A stretch of DNA of 64,000 nt from Streptomyces sp. TRM70350 (GTDB lineage: Bacteria > Actinomycetota > Actinomycetes > Streptomycetales > Streptomycetaceae). Positions within the stretch are counted from its first letter, which is position 1; every line of letters begins with the position of its first letter. Made by a program: the position numbers and the translations under genes. The DNA lies in contig NZ_JAHUXH010000008.1 in NCBI RefSeq assembly GCF_019219825.1, positions 62,001-126,000 of the forward strand. Reading direction: 5' to 3'. Shown one piece after another: positions 1-8,120 of the stretch. The notes under the pieces were generated by a model. The model saw only the letters and a program-made list of their open reading frames with translations. It made no database searches and was not told the DNA's origin.

Positions 1-126
1 GAGCGCCGGTACGGGCTCATCGGTGATCGGGCGCCGCACGCGCGCGTACAACCGTGTTCCGTCGGGCAGCGGGATACGGAGGTCCTCGTGAGTCGTCTCG
101 TAGGGGAAGGGCGTACGGATGTGCAT
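1..126 (-). CDS. CocE/NonD-family hydrolase, N-terminal part only
   Basis: The first 42 codons of a minus-strand gene that runs off the window edge. The opening MHIRTPFPYE is followed by HEDLRIPLPDGTRLYARV, which matches the conserved start of Xaa-Pro dipeptidyl-peptidase-like (CocE/NonD) serine hydrolases. These are alpha/beta hydrolases with a C-terminal jelly-roll domain that cleave esters or X-Pro peptides. The ATG at 124-126 is chosen because family members start this way; the frame is open further upstream through a decayed transporter gene. No catalytic residues fall in the visible part. Shine-Dalgarno complementarity is weak (GGGG about 8 nt upstream). Confidence 0.6.
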   Translation of the reverse strand, partial: MHIRTPFPYETTHEDLRIPLPDGTRLYARVRRPITDEPVPAL

Positions 127-735
127 GAGCGTGACCCCAGGGATGGCTTCAGTGGGCCGGGGCATCGTGCGGCGCAGCCAGGGCGTGGCGGCCATCGCTG
201 TCGGGAGCGCGGAGCCTGCGTCGCGGCGGTCTCCCTCAAGCTCTCGGCTTCGCTCAAGCAGGGAGGTGCCCCCATCGGTGCGGTAGAGCTTGCCGGCCAT
301 GGTGGCCGCATTCGGCTTCAGCAGACCGGTGCCCGCGCTGATCAGGCCGAGACCCCCCCAGGTCATGGTCGCGGTGGGCATGGCCATGGCGTAGTGGCCG
401 CAGGCGATCAGGACGCCGCCCCGCAGCACGGCGCGGTACGGGCCGAGGGTGCGGTCGGCGAGCAGGCCACCGGCGACGAGGGCCAGGTAGGCGAGGGTGC
501 CGTAGGCGGCGGAGACGGAGGCGGCGGTTCCGGACGACATGCCCGGGCCGCCGTTCGCGAGCGTGTCGGCGGACTGCAGGACGAGGATGGCCTGCATGCC
601 GAGGAACGAGAAGCGCTCCCAGGCCTCCGGGCCGGAGAGGGTGAGCAGGCCCCTGGACCGGAAGCCGAACGAGGTGCGGTCGTCACCGGACGGCGGCAGG
701 CTCTCGGGCTCGCCATCGACGGCGGTGCGGAGCAA
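127..735 (-). pseudogene. POT/PTR-family peptide transporter remnant
   Basis: Reading the minus strand from a possible TTG at 735 gives one open frame resembling the N-terminal third of a proton-dependent oligopeptide transporter: GPEAWERFSFLGMQ near the start, then a first pair of membrane helices, GLLADRTLGPYRAVL, and GTGLLKPNAATM, a typical POT motif. After KLYRTD the frame carries 14 residues encoded by an interspersed palindrome, resumes with RRDAG as in intact family members, and then loses all similarity. A normal POT protein is about 450-500 residues, so this cannot be a working transporter. The frame continues without a stop into the CocE-like gene. Confidence 0.65.
231..273. repeat. 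short palindromic interspersed repeat inside the POT remnant
   Basis: Begins CTCCCTCAAGC and ends AGGGAGGTGCCCCCA, with outer arms CTCCCT (231-236) and AGGGAG (260-265) and a smaller inner palindrome around AAGC/GCTT. From memory it resembles the abundant Streptomyces intergenic element ending in GGGAGGTGCCCCCA. It interrupts the conserved RTD-RRDAG segment of the transporter in frame. Confidence 0.55.
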
Positions 736-942
736 AAATCCTCTCTTCCGGCTAAGTCAAGGAATACCTGCTCATATCAACTGATCAAAAACATACCCGC
801 AGTGATCCGATACCGCCCGAGGTGTAACGGTGGGCGGCCTCGGTGATCGAAACGTGACCGGATACGCTGACTTGAGTGAAGGCAGCGACGTATCGACATT
901 CCGCGTAACCGCCAGTAGACACCAGCAGACAGGAGACCCCTC

Positions 943-1953
943 GTGACCGTCGTCGGGCCGTTCGGGCTGAGCGTGCGGGACCAGGCTCTGGAAGCCGATG
1001 TCCAGGCCGGATTGGCGGCTGTCGAGGAAGGGTTGCTCGAAGCCACCAAGAGCGAGGTCCCGTTCATCACGGAGGCAGCGCAGCATCTGGTGCGGGCCGG
1101 TGGGAAGCGGTTCCGGCCGCTGCTCGTGATGCTCACGGCCCAGTTCGGTGACCCGTACGCGCCCGGAGTCGTGCCCTCCGCCGTGGTGGTGGAGCTGACC
1201 CACCTGGCGACGCTGTACCACGACGACGTGATGGACGAGGCGGCGGTACGGCGCGGGGTGCCGAGCGCGAACACCCGCTGGGGCAACTCCGTCGCCGTCC
1301 TTACGGGTGACTTCCTGTTCGCCCGGGCCTCGCACATCCTGGCCGACCTCGGGCCCGAGGCGGTACGGGTGCAGGCCGAGGCGTTCGAACGGCTGGTGAC
1401 CGGCCAGATCCTGGAGACCGCGGGTCCCTCGGACGGGCGGGACCCGGTCGAGCACTACCTCGATGTGCTCGCCGGCAAGACGGGATCGCTGGTGGCGGTG
1501 TCGTGCCGGTTCGGCGCGATGATGTCCGGGGCCGACGAGTCCGTGGTGGACGTGCTGACCCAGTACGGGGAGCGGCTGGGCGTCGCCTTCCAGCTCGCGG
1601 ACGACGTGCTGGACATCGCCTCCGACTCCCACGAGTCCGGCAAGACGCCGGGGACCGACCTGCGGGAGGGCATCCCGACGATGCCCGTACTGCGGTTGCG
1701 GGAGCGAGTGGCCCGGCTGGGGCTGGCGGAGGACGTCGCGCTGTGCGAGTTGCTGGACTCCGACCTGACCGATGACGCGCGGCACGCGGAGGCGCTGGCC
1801 GCGCTGCGGGTGCATCCGGCGCTGGAGCAGGCCCGGCGGGACACCGTGCGGTTCGCCGAGGAGGCGCGGGCGGCGCTCGTGCCGCTGCGCGAGTGCGACG
1901 CGAAGGCGGCGCTGACCGAGCTGTGCGACGCCGTGGTGCACCGGGCCGGATAG
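943..1953 (+). CDS. polyprenyl diphosphate synthase (menaquinone side chain)
   Basis: Trans-prenyltransferase that condenses isopentenyl diphosphate onto allylic diphosphates to make the long side chain of menaquinone; cytosolic and Mg-dependent. The 336-residue protein has the usual family length. GGKRFRPLL lies near residue 50, the first aspartate-rich motif is in LYHDDVMDEAAVRRG near residue 90, and the second is in FQLADDVLDIAS near residue 215. GTG start at 943. It stands alone after about 200 bp of spacer. Menaquinone is the quinone partner of the complex I-like operon further along, but chain length cannot be read from sequence by eye. Confidence 0.88.
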   Translation: MTVVGPFGLSVRDQALEADVQAGLAAVEEGLLEATKSEVPFITEAAQHLVRAGGKRFRPLLVMLTAQFGDPYAPGVVPSAVVVELTHLATLYHDDVMDEAAVRRGVPSANTRWGNSVAVLTGDFLFARASHILADLGPEAVRVQAEAFERLVTGQILETAGPSDGRDPVEHYLDVLAGKTGSLVAVSCRFGAMMSGADESVVDVLTQYGERLGVAFQLADDVLDIASDSHESGKTPGTDLREGIPTMPVLRLRERVARLGLAEDVALCELLDSDLTDDARHAEALAALRVHPALEQARRDTVRFAEEARAALVPLRECDAKAALTELCDAVVHRAG

Positions 1954-2311
1954 CCGGTCCCGTCACCGGGGTCGGTCGGCCATCAGGGTGGCCGTCCGGT
2001 TCGCCGGAGGCCCGACCGTCGGGTTTCACCGGAGTGTTCGCCGTCCGGTTTGCCGGAATGTTCGCGTCCGGTTCTCTTGACTCCCCGTCGGGACCCCTAC
2101 GGGTCGGAGCAGATGCCGTCCCGTCATGTCATACCGCAGCAGTACGCGGAGTTGGCTCCCCGGTCTGACGCTTCTCACCCTCCGATTTGGTCAGATGGAG
2201 ACCACGCAACACCCCACTCCTCACCGATCCGGGTGAGAATGGCGGCTCAGGGTGGGACCCATGCGGGGACGTGACGAGACAGCCGCCGCCGACGACGGAG
2301 GTAAGGCACAC
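1954..2311 (+). other. intergenic spacer with degenerate direct repeats
   Basis: No gene is supported here. Between 1990 and 2076 a degenerate unit recurs with roughly 25 bp period: CGTCCGGTTCGCCGGA, CGTCGGGTTTCACCGGAGTG, CGTCCGGTTTGCCGGAATG, then GTCCGGTTCTC. A TTGACT at about 2078 could be a -35 element for the downstream gene, but no convincing -10 follows at the right distance. Confidence 0.4.
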
Positions 2312-3529
2312 ATGGCACCGTACGAATCCGACGACACCACGGCCGTGGCGGACGCGGACGAACTGCGCGCGGCACGGCGGCGCAAGGCCGCGCGGTACGT
2401 CGTCCCGGCGGCGGTCCTGGGGGTGGCGGCGGGGACCATCGGGCTCGTCCCCGCGATCGCCGACTCCGGCAGCCCCGACCTGCCGGAGATCAGCGCGCAG
2501 CAACTCATCGAGAAGATCGCCGCCTCGGACGTACAGCAGCTGTCCGGCACGGTGAAGATCACCACCGATCTGGGACTGCCCGACCTGGGCGGCCTGGAGA
2601 GCGACCTGATGTCCGGCGCGACCCCGTCCGGCGGCGAGGGCTCCTCCGCCGACCCGTCGGCCAAGCTCACCGAGCTGGCCTCCGGCACGCACACCCTGCG
2701 CGTCGCCGCCGACGGCCCCGACAAGCAGAAGCTGTCGCTGCTGGAGGACGCCGCCGAGTACAGCCTGATCCACAACGGCAAGGACGTCTGGGGCTACGAC
2801 AGCGCGTCCAACGAGGTCTACCACGGCACCGCGACCGAGGGCGCCGAGCAGGGCGAGGAAGAGGTCCCGGCCACGCCGAAGGAACTCACCGAGGAGGCGC
2901 TGAAGGCGGTCGACGACACCACGTCCGTGACCGTCGACGGCACCGCGCAGGTCGCCGGCCGGGATGCCTACAAGCTGCTCATCGAGCCGAAGCAGTCCGG
3001 CTCCACGGTGGGCGCGATCAGCGTGGCGGTGGACGCCAGGACCGGACTGCCGCTGAAGTTCACGCTGACCCCGGCGAGCGGCGGCGCCGCCGTGGTGGAC
3101 GCGGGCTTCACGCAGATCAGCTTCGCCAAGCCCGCCGCCTCGACCTTCGACTTCACCCCGCCCCAGGGCGCGAAGGTGACCGAGGAGGGCAGCGTGGAGG
3201 CGCCGGAGCACTCGCACAAGCCCGAGGAGGAGGACTTCGCGAAGGGTCTCGACGGGCTGAACGTCATCGGCGAGGGCTGGACCTCGATAGCCGTCCTCGA
3301 CTCCGGCGCCGAGGGCGTGCCCTCCGACGCCGGGCGCGGCGCGACGGGTGACATGGGCGGCATGGGCAGCTTCCTGGGCTCCCTGGGCGACGAGGTGACC
3401 GGCAAGTTCGGCTCGGGCACGGTCTTCAAGACCCGCCTGGTCAACGCGCTGATCACGGACGACGGCAAGGTCTACGTCGGCGCCGTCACCAAGGACGCGC
3501 TGGTGAAGGCGGCCGACTCCGGTAAGTGA
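2312..3529 (+). CDS. LolA-like membrane-anchored protein (DUF2092/RseB-like fold)
   Basis: Protein of 405 residues. A cytoplasmic Arg/Ala-rich segment (ARRRKAARY) precedes one hydrophobic segment near residues 33-50 (VPAAVLGVAAGTIGLVP), so the body should be extracytoplasmic. The body has the pattern of LolA/LppX-type beta half-barrels: QLSGTVKITTDLGLPDL, then VAGRDAYKLLIEPKQSGS and DARTGLPLKFTLT. In Gram-positives such proteins are thought to bind lipid or act as anti-sigma sensors; the actual ligand is unknown. ATG at 2312 is preferred over an upstream GTG-type extension because GGAGGT sits 9 nt before it. The ABC exporter genes follow directly, suggesting a shared envelope role. The 3' end, including the stop codon, is part of a tandem repeat. 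Confidence 0.75.
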   Translation: MAPYESDDTTAVADADELRAARRRKAARYVVPAAVLGVAAGTIGLVPAIADSGSPDLPEISAQQLIEKIAASDVQQLSGTVKITTDLGLPDLGGLESDLMSGATPSGGEGSSADPSAKLTELASGTHTLRVAADGPDKQKLSLLEDAAEYSLIHNGKDVWGYDSASNEVYHGTATEGAEQGEEEVPATPKELTEEALKAVDDTTSVTVDGTAQVAGRDAYKLLIEPKQSGSTVGAISVAVDARTGLPLKFTLTPASGGAAVVDAGFTQISFAKPAASTFDFTPPQGAKVTEEGSVEAPEHSHKPEEEDFAKGLDGLNVIGEGWTSIAVLDSGAEGVPSDAGRGATGDMGGMGSFLGSLGDEVTGKFGSGTVFKTRLVNALITDDGKVYVGAVTKDALVKAADSGK

Positions 3530-3623
3530 GCCGGGGACGGACGCCGACTGCGGGAAGTGAGCCGGGGACGGACGCCGACTGCGGGAAGTGAGCCGGGGAC
3601 GGACGCCGACTCCGGGACGTGAG
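3512..3623. repeat. 31-bp tandem repeat spanning the 3' end and stop codon of the LolA-like gene
   Basis: Three full 31-bp units (3512-3542, 3543-3573, 3574-3604) and a partial fourth (3605-3623). Each begins GCCGACTSCGG and contains AAGTGAGCCGGGGACGG. The first unit encodes the last five residues plus TGA; the others repeat that end downstream. Confidence 0.9.
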
Positions 3624-3656
3624 AGTTCGGTACGAGTACGACGCATCGGGGGACGC

Positions 3657-4631
3657 ATGGACGAGCCGTCCGTCACGGGACCGCTGAGGGACGCCGCGGG
3701 TGAGGGCATCATCCGCACCCGCGCGCTCACCAAGCGCTACCGCGGCGGACAGCTCGCCGTCGACGCCCTCGACCTGACCGTCCCGACGGGCAGCGTCTTC
3801 GGCTTCCTCGGTCCGAACGGCTCCGGCAAGACCACCACCATCCGCATGCTGATGGGCCTGATCGAGCCCACCTCGGGCACGGCGCACGTGCTGGGGCGCC
3901 CCATGCCCCGGGCCACGCGTGCCGTGCTCCCGCACGTGGGCGCCCTCATCGAGGGCCCGGCCCTGTACGGCTTCCTCTCCGGCCGCGACAACCTGCTGCG
4001 GTACGACTCCGCCGACCCGTCCGCCGACCCCCGCACCCGGCGCGCCCGCGTCGCGGCGGCGCTGGACCGGGTGGGTCTGGCCGCGGCCGCGGGCAAGAAG
4101 GCGAAGGCCTACTCGCTCGGCATGAAACAGCGGCTGGGCCTCGCGGCCGCCCTGCTCCAGCCGCGCAGTCTGCTCGTCCTGGACGAGCCGACCAACGGTC
4201 TCGACCCGCAGGGCATGCGCGAAATCCGCGCCCTGATCCATGAGCTGGCCTCCGACGGCACGACCGTGTTCCTCTCCTCCCACCTCCTCGACGAGATCGA
4301 GCAGGTCTGCACACACGCGGCGGTGATGGCGCAGGGCCGGTTGATCACCCAGGGCGCGGTGGCGGACCTGGCGGCGGGCGTGCGGGGCCGGCTGGTGGTG
4401 ACCACGCCGGACACCGCTGACGCGGCCCGGGTGCTGAAGGAGCGTGGGGTCGGTGATGTGGCCGTCACCGAGGACCGGGTGACGGGGGAGCCGCCGGAGG
4501 GAGAACTGGCCGAGCTGAACGCCGCGTTGGTGGCGGCGGGCGTGCGGGTCCGCGGCTTCGGGGTGGAACGGGCGTCTTTGGAGGACGCCTTCGTGGCACT
4601 GACGGGGGAGGGCTTCGATGTCGCAGGCTGA
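3657..4631 (+). CDS. ABC transporter ATP-binding protein
   Basis: Cytoplasmic ATPase of an ABC-2 type exporter, 324 residues. Walker A GPNGSGKT at residues 52-59, signature YSLGMKQRLG from residue 152, Walker B LLVLDEP from about residue 172, then the switch histidine in LSSHLLDEIE. The C-terminal 80 residues resemble the extra domain of drug or lipid exporter ATPases. ATG at 3657 is chosen because the family domain starts shortly after and the longer frame would read through the upstream tandem repeat. It overlaps the permease gene by 14 nt, so the two are translationally coupled. The substrate is not evident. Confidence 0.88.
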   Translation: MDEPSVTGPLRDAAGEGIIRTRALTKRYRGGQLAVDALDLTVPTGSVFGFLGPNGSGKTTTIRMLMGLIEPTSGTAHVLGRPMPRATRAVLPHVGALIEGPALYGFLSGRDNLLRYDSADPSADPRTRRARVAAALDRVGLAAAAGKKAKAYSLGMKQRLGLAAALLQPRSLLVLDEPTNGLDPQGMREIRALIHELASDGTTVFLSSHLLDEIEQVCTHAAVMAQGRLITQGAVADLAAGVRGRLVVTTPDTADAARVLKERGVGDVAVTEDRVTGEPPEGELAELNAALVAAGVRVRGFGVERASLEDAFVALTGEGFDVAG

Positions 4632-5493
4632 GGTCATCGGCTCCCGCCGCAGCCGATTGTGGACCTTCGGTCTGCTGCGCAGCGAACTCGCCACCACCTT
4701 CCGGCGCTGGCGCACCCTCGCGCTGCTCGGTGTGCTGGCCGCCGTACCCGTCCTGGTGGGCATCGCCGTGAAGATCGAGACGAGCGACGGCTCGTCCCTC
4801 GGCGGGGGTGGTGGTGGCGAAGGACCGGCGTTCATCACGCAGATCACCAACAACGGTCTGTTCCTCGTCTTCACCGCCCTTGCCGCGACCCTGCCGTTCT
4901 TCCTGCCGATGGCCGTCGGCGTCGTCGCGGGCGACGCGATAGCCGGTGAGGCGAACGCCGGGACGCTGCGCTATCTCCTGGTCGCCCCGGCCGGCCGTAC
5001 GCGCCTGCTGCTCACCAAGTACGCGACGACGATGGCCTTCTGTCTGACGGCCACCCTGGTCGTCGCCGTCTCGGCGCTGACCGTGGGGGCGCTGCTGTTC
5101 CCGCTGGGAGATCTGACGACCATCTCCGGCACACGGATCGGCTTCGCCGAGGGACTGGTCAGAGCCCTGCTGATCGCCCTGGTCGTCGCCGCCTCACTGA
5201 TCGGGGTGGCGGCGCTCGGCCTGTTCGTCTCGACGCTGACCAACAGCGGTATCGCGGCGATGGCGACGACCGTCGGGCTGCTGATCACCGTGCAGATCCT
5301 CGACCAGATACCCCAACTGCACGCGATACAGCCGTACTTCTTCTCCCACTACTGGCTGTCCTTCGCCGACCTGATGCGCGAGCCGGTCTACTGGGACGAC
5401 CTGATACGCAACCTGGGTCTCCAGGCCCTCTACGCGATCGTGTTCGGCTCGGCGGCGTGGGCGCGGTTCACGGCGAAGGACATCACCGCGTAG
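4618..5493 (+). CDS. ABC-2 type transporter permease
   Basis: Membrane partner of the preceding ATPase, 291 residues. A first helix near residues 35-55 (LALLGVLAAVPVLVGIAV) is followed by an external Gly-rich loop, then clustered helices (LFLVFTALAATLPFFLPMAVGVVAG and others) and a final helix before the C-terminus, the arrangement of ABC-2 permeases with six spans. GDAIAGEANAGTLRYLLVAP is the amphipathic coupling segment typical of this family (EREsGTLe-like). Start ATG lies inside the ATPase gene. The pair is followed by a convergent oxidoreductase gene only 9 bp away. Confidence 0.85.
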   Translation: MSQAEVIGSRRSRLWTFGLLRSELATTFRRWRTLALLGVLAAVPVLVGIAVKIETSDGSSLGGGGGGEGPAFITQITNNGLFLVFTALAATLPFFLPMAVGVVAGDAIAGEANAGTLRYLLVAPAGRTRLLLTKYATTMAFCLTATLVVAVSALTVGALLFPLGDLTTISGTRIGFAEGLVRALLIALVVAASLIGVAALGLFVSTLTNSGIAAMATTVGLLITVQILDQIPQLHAIQPYFFSHYWLSFADLMREPVYWDDLIRNLGLQALYAIVFGSAAWARFTAKDITA

Positions 5494-5502
5494 CCCGCTG
5501 AA

Positions 5503-6087
5503 CTACTGGGCCTCGTACGGGAAACGGGCGAGCGGTGCCTCCCGCGCGAAGAACGTCTTCGCGCGGGCGAGGGCCTCGGTGTCCTTCAGTACGTCGCCGG
5601 GCTTGCTGCCGTTGCCGAGCAGGACTCCGCCGAAGCGCATCCCCATGTAGGCGGCCGAATTGTTGAGGGTGCCGATCAGCGGGTCGGCGACCTCGGTCTC
5701 CTCGTGCGCGAGCGCGGTGACGCCCCAGAGTGTGCGGCCCTTCAGCGTCGCCTTGAAGTCGAGGCCGGGGGTGCGCAGCCAGCCGGACCAGTAGTCGAGG
5801 TAGCGCTTGACGTGGGCGGACACCGAGTACCAGTAGAGCGGGGAGGCGATCACGATGTCCGTCGCGGCGAGCGTGGCGTCGAGCAGCAGCGCGACATTGC
5901 CCTGCGTGGGACGGACATGATCGCTGTCGTGCCGGAGGTCCTCGAAGTCGGGCACGGGGTGCGTGGCGAGGTCGATCCACTGCTGTTCGACGTGGGCGGG
6001 GAGCTGCTCGGCGGCCCGGCGGGCCAGCAGTTCGGTGTTGCCGTCGCTGCGGCTGCTGCCCAGCACGAACAGGAAGCGTCGGGTCAT
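5503..6087 (-). CDS. NAD(P)H-dependent FMN reductase / flavodoxin-fold oxidoreductase
   Basis: Protein of 194 residues starting MTRRFLFVLGSSRSDGNTE, the phosphate-binding loop of NADPH-dependent FMN reductases and flavodoxin-fold quinone reductases. A second flavin-contact loop is SPLYWYSVSAHVKRYLDYW, also typical of this family. Likely role: soluble reduction of quinones, azo compounds or flavin. The ATG at 6087 is preferred over an upstream in-frame ATG because GGGGGA lies 4 nt before it and the family motif starts at residue 7. A promoter with an embedded inverted repeat is visible about 55 nt upstream, suggesting repression by a dimeric regulator not encoded next to it. Confidence 0.82.
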   Translation of the reverse strand: MTRRFLFVLGSSRSDGNTELLARRAAEQLPAHVEQQWIDLATHPVPDFEDLRHDSDHVRPTQGNVALLLDATLAATDIVIASPLYWYSVSAHVKRYLDYWSGWLRTPGLDFKATLKGRTLWGVTALAHEETEVADPLIGTLNNSAAYMGMRFGGVLLGNGSKPGDVLKDTEALARAKTFFAREAPLARFPYEAQ

Positions 6088-6141
6088 GGTGTCCCCCAGG
6101 AGGTTCCATATGGGCCGCGTGCGCTGGTTAATTACTCCTGC

Positions 6142-6170
6142 AGTATATGCACACGCATGCATCCCGTCCA
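6142..6170 (-). promoter_or_regulatory. promoter with operator-like inverted repeat for the FMN reductase gene
   Basis: On the minus strand TGGACG (6170-6165), 17 nt, then TATACT (6147-6142) form a good vegetative promoter. ATGCA-N6-TGCAT (6147-6162) is a perfect inverted repeat lying between and touching the -10 element, the usual place for a repressor to bind. Confidence 0.55.
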
Positions 6171-6204
6171 GTGCCCCGGGGGGCCTGCTCGGTGCGGTGG
6201 TGGT

Positions 6205-6708
6205 TCAGCGAACCGCCGTGGTCAGCCGGGCCAGGGCCTCCGTCTCGCGAGGCGGGCGCCCGCTCAGATCACCCAGCCGCCATGCGGGCACCCACGGCAC
6301 CCGGTACACGTCGACGACCGACTCGACGAGCCTGACGTGCTGGGCGAGCGGGCGTGGCAGCCGCCCTGGCGCGTCCGCGACCAGCACGACGGAGTCCAGG
6401 TCGAGCCCGGCCGGGGCCTCACCACGCCGGAACACCTCCAGGGCATGGACGACGGAGGCCAGCCCGGTCGCGTGCGTGCGGGCGACGAGCAGCACCGACG
6501 GTGGATCGGCCGGGCCGGGCCAGTCACGGCCGCAGTCGTGACCGCCGTACACCGCGGCGAGCGTGGAGACTCCCGACCCGCCGTGGGTGCCGACCCAGGA
6601 GAAACGCCGGACCGTGCCGAGGGAGGCGGGCGCGGGCTCCGGTGCCGGTGGCGCGGCCATCGGTCCGCGGATCCAGATCTCCGGTCCCTGTCGTGCGCCC
6701 GTCCGCAT
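6205..6708 (-). CDS. P-loop-like hypothetical protein (MinD/ParA-like fragment)
   Basis: Protein of 167 residues, not recognised with certainty. A Pro/Ala-rich N-terminal third leads to WVGTHGGSGVSTLA, a degenerate Walker A resembling ParA/MinD-type deviant P-loops but with Ser in place of the usual Lys. Later hydrophobic strands (SVLLVARTH, SVVLVADAPG) fit a small Rossmann-like fold. The end DVYRVPWVPAWRLGDLSGRPP recalls proteins encoded with conjugation or secretion ATPases in actinomycetes (DUF6668-like, recalled not checked). No helicase, TraB or secretion gene is nearby. It is divergent from the TPR gene 193 bp away, which may be its functional partner. Confidence 0.55.
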   Translation of the reverse strand: MRTGARQGPEIWIRGPMAAPPAPEPAPASLGTVRRFSWVGTHGGSGVSTLAAVYGGHDCGRDWPGPADPPSVLLVARTHATGLASVVHALEVFRRGEAPAGLDLDSVVLVADAPGRLPRPLAQHVRLVESVVDVYRVPWVPAWRLGDLSGRPPRETEALARLTTAVR

Positions 6709-6901
6709 GCCCGCTCCCCTCTGCCGTCAGCCGGCGATCGTCATCCATCGATCTTCGCGTGACGGCGGAGTGCTCCGGGACGGGCGTGCCGGGTCTTGGG
6801 ACGAGGCTGTGACGCCCCGGTGACGCGTGCAAGGTGCGGAAGCGGTGAGACTCGGCAGTAGGGTCCGCCGAGAACGTGGACGCCGGCGAGTGAGGGAACC
6901 G

Positions 6902-8077
6902 ATGTCTCGACCAGGCCGCGAGAAGAAGCGGGAACAGCAGGACCGGACCGGGGGTGCGGTGATCGACGTCCACGTCCCGGGCGCCGGACCGGGCACAGGC
7001 GGCACTGGCTGCGCCTCGATCGGCGGTGTTCCGGTCGCCCCCGCGCCCGGCGAGGAACTTCAGCAGACGGTCCTGAACCACCTGCACCGCATCGCCCTCA
7101 CCACCGGTCGACCCGTCCTCGCCACGGTTCACGACGAACGGATCGGGTACGTCGTACCGCTTCGGGTTCACCCGGACGGGTCCAGTTGTTTCACGGCGGA
7201 GCCCGTGCGCACGAGTGCGGCGCGGGAAGCCGTACCCGCGCCGCCGCGCCCGCCGCAGGAGCCCGCAGCGGCTCCGCCGCGCCCGCCGCAGGATCCCGCA
7301 CAGCCCGCACAGCCCGCACAGCCCGCACAGGCCACCCAGGACAACGCGACGCAGTTGCTGCGCACGGCGCCTGCCTCCGCGCGCACCTCCACGCCGACCT
7401 TCCGGCTGCGGGCGATTCAGGAGCCGCAGCCGCTGGGCGAGTTCGGGCCGCCGCCGGTCATGGACGCGAGGCCGCACCCGGAGCCCCTCATCACGCCAGA
7501 CGTGGAGCCGGACCCGGAGCCGGACCCGGAGCCGGACCCGAAGCCCACCCCGCCCCGCGGCTTCGACGCGGTCGCCGAAGCCATCCTGGAGCCCGCGGAT
7601 CTCCCGGGCCCCGCCGCCACCCTCCTCGCCGAACCCACGGCCCGTATCGGCGAAGCCGTGAAGGCAGGGCGGATAGACGCGGCCGCGGGCCTCGCCGAGC
7701 AGGCCTTGGCCGAGGCGTCGGCCGCCCTCGCCCCGGACCACCCCGAACTGCTCCGGCTGCTCGAACTCACCGCGTACGTCGCCTACTTGGCGGCCGACCC
7801 GGTCCGCGCCTTCCGCCTCTCCCTGGACGTGGCGCGCGTTCACCGCCGTACGCGGGACGCGGAGGGCGCCTACGGAAACGTGCAGAGCGCGGCCACGGCC
7901 TGGCGGGCGGTGCGCGACCCCGCGCTCGGCCTGGACCTGGGGCGTGAACTGATCGGCCTGTGGACCGAGTTGGCCACCGAGGCCGGTCCGGCCGCCGACG
8001 ACGTCGAAGAACTGGAATCGGCCCGCGCCCGCATGGGACGCCTGGCCGAGCGGGCGGGCCGGGCGTCCGGCGCCTGA
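6902..8077 (+). CDS. tetratricopeptide-repeat-like protein with Pro-rich linker
   Basis: Protein of 391 residues. The N-terminal 90 residues contain a basic stretch (SRPGREKKREQQDR) and a small folded segment. Residues about 110-230 are low complexity, with PPRPPQ units, PAQ repeated four times and PEPD repeated three times. The C-terminal 170 residues are helical and TPR-like (GRIDAAAGLAEQALAEASAALAPDHPELLRLLELTAYVAYLA). This suggests a scaffold or partner-binding role; no enzyme motif is visible. ATG at 6902 follows GTGAGGGA with suitable spacing; an upstream GTG-type extension would be Arg-rich and unlike a protein start. It is divergent from the P-loop-like gene. Confidence 0.6.
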   Translation: MSRPGREKKREQQDRTGGAVIDVHVPGAGPGTGGTGCASIGGVPVAPAPGEELQQTVLNHLHRIALTTGRPVLATVHDERIGYVVPLRVHPDGSSCFTAEPVRTSAAREAVPAPPRPPQEPAAAPPRPPQDPAQPAQPAQPAQATQDNATQLLRTAPASARTSTPTFRLRAIQEPQPLGEFGPPPVMDARPHPEPLITPDVEPDPEPDPEPDPKPTPPRGFDAVAEAILEPADLPGPAATLLAEPTARIGEAVKAGRIDAAAGLAEQALAEASAALAPDHPELLRLLELTAYVAYLAADPVRAFRLSLDVARVHRRTRDAEGAYGNVQSAATAWRAVRDPALGLDLGRELIGLWTELATEAGPAADDVEELESARARMGRLAERAGRASGA

Positions 8078-8120
8078 GCGCCCCCCCGCGTCCGTCCGGG
8101 GGCCGGGAGGCCCTCGTCCC

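Noticed and set aside
88..846. Plus-strand 252-codon frame at the left edge
   Set aside because: The opposite strand shows clear POT transporter and CocE motifs in one frame; the plus frame is Gly/Arg/Ala-rich without motifs.
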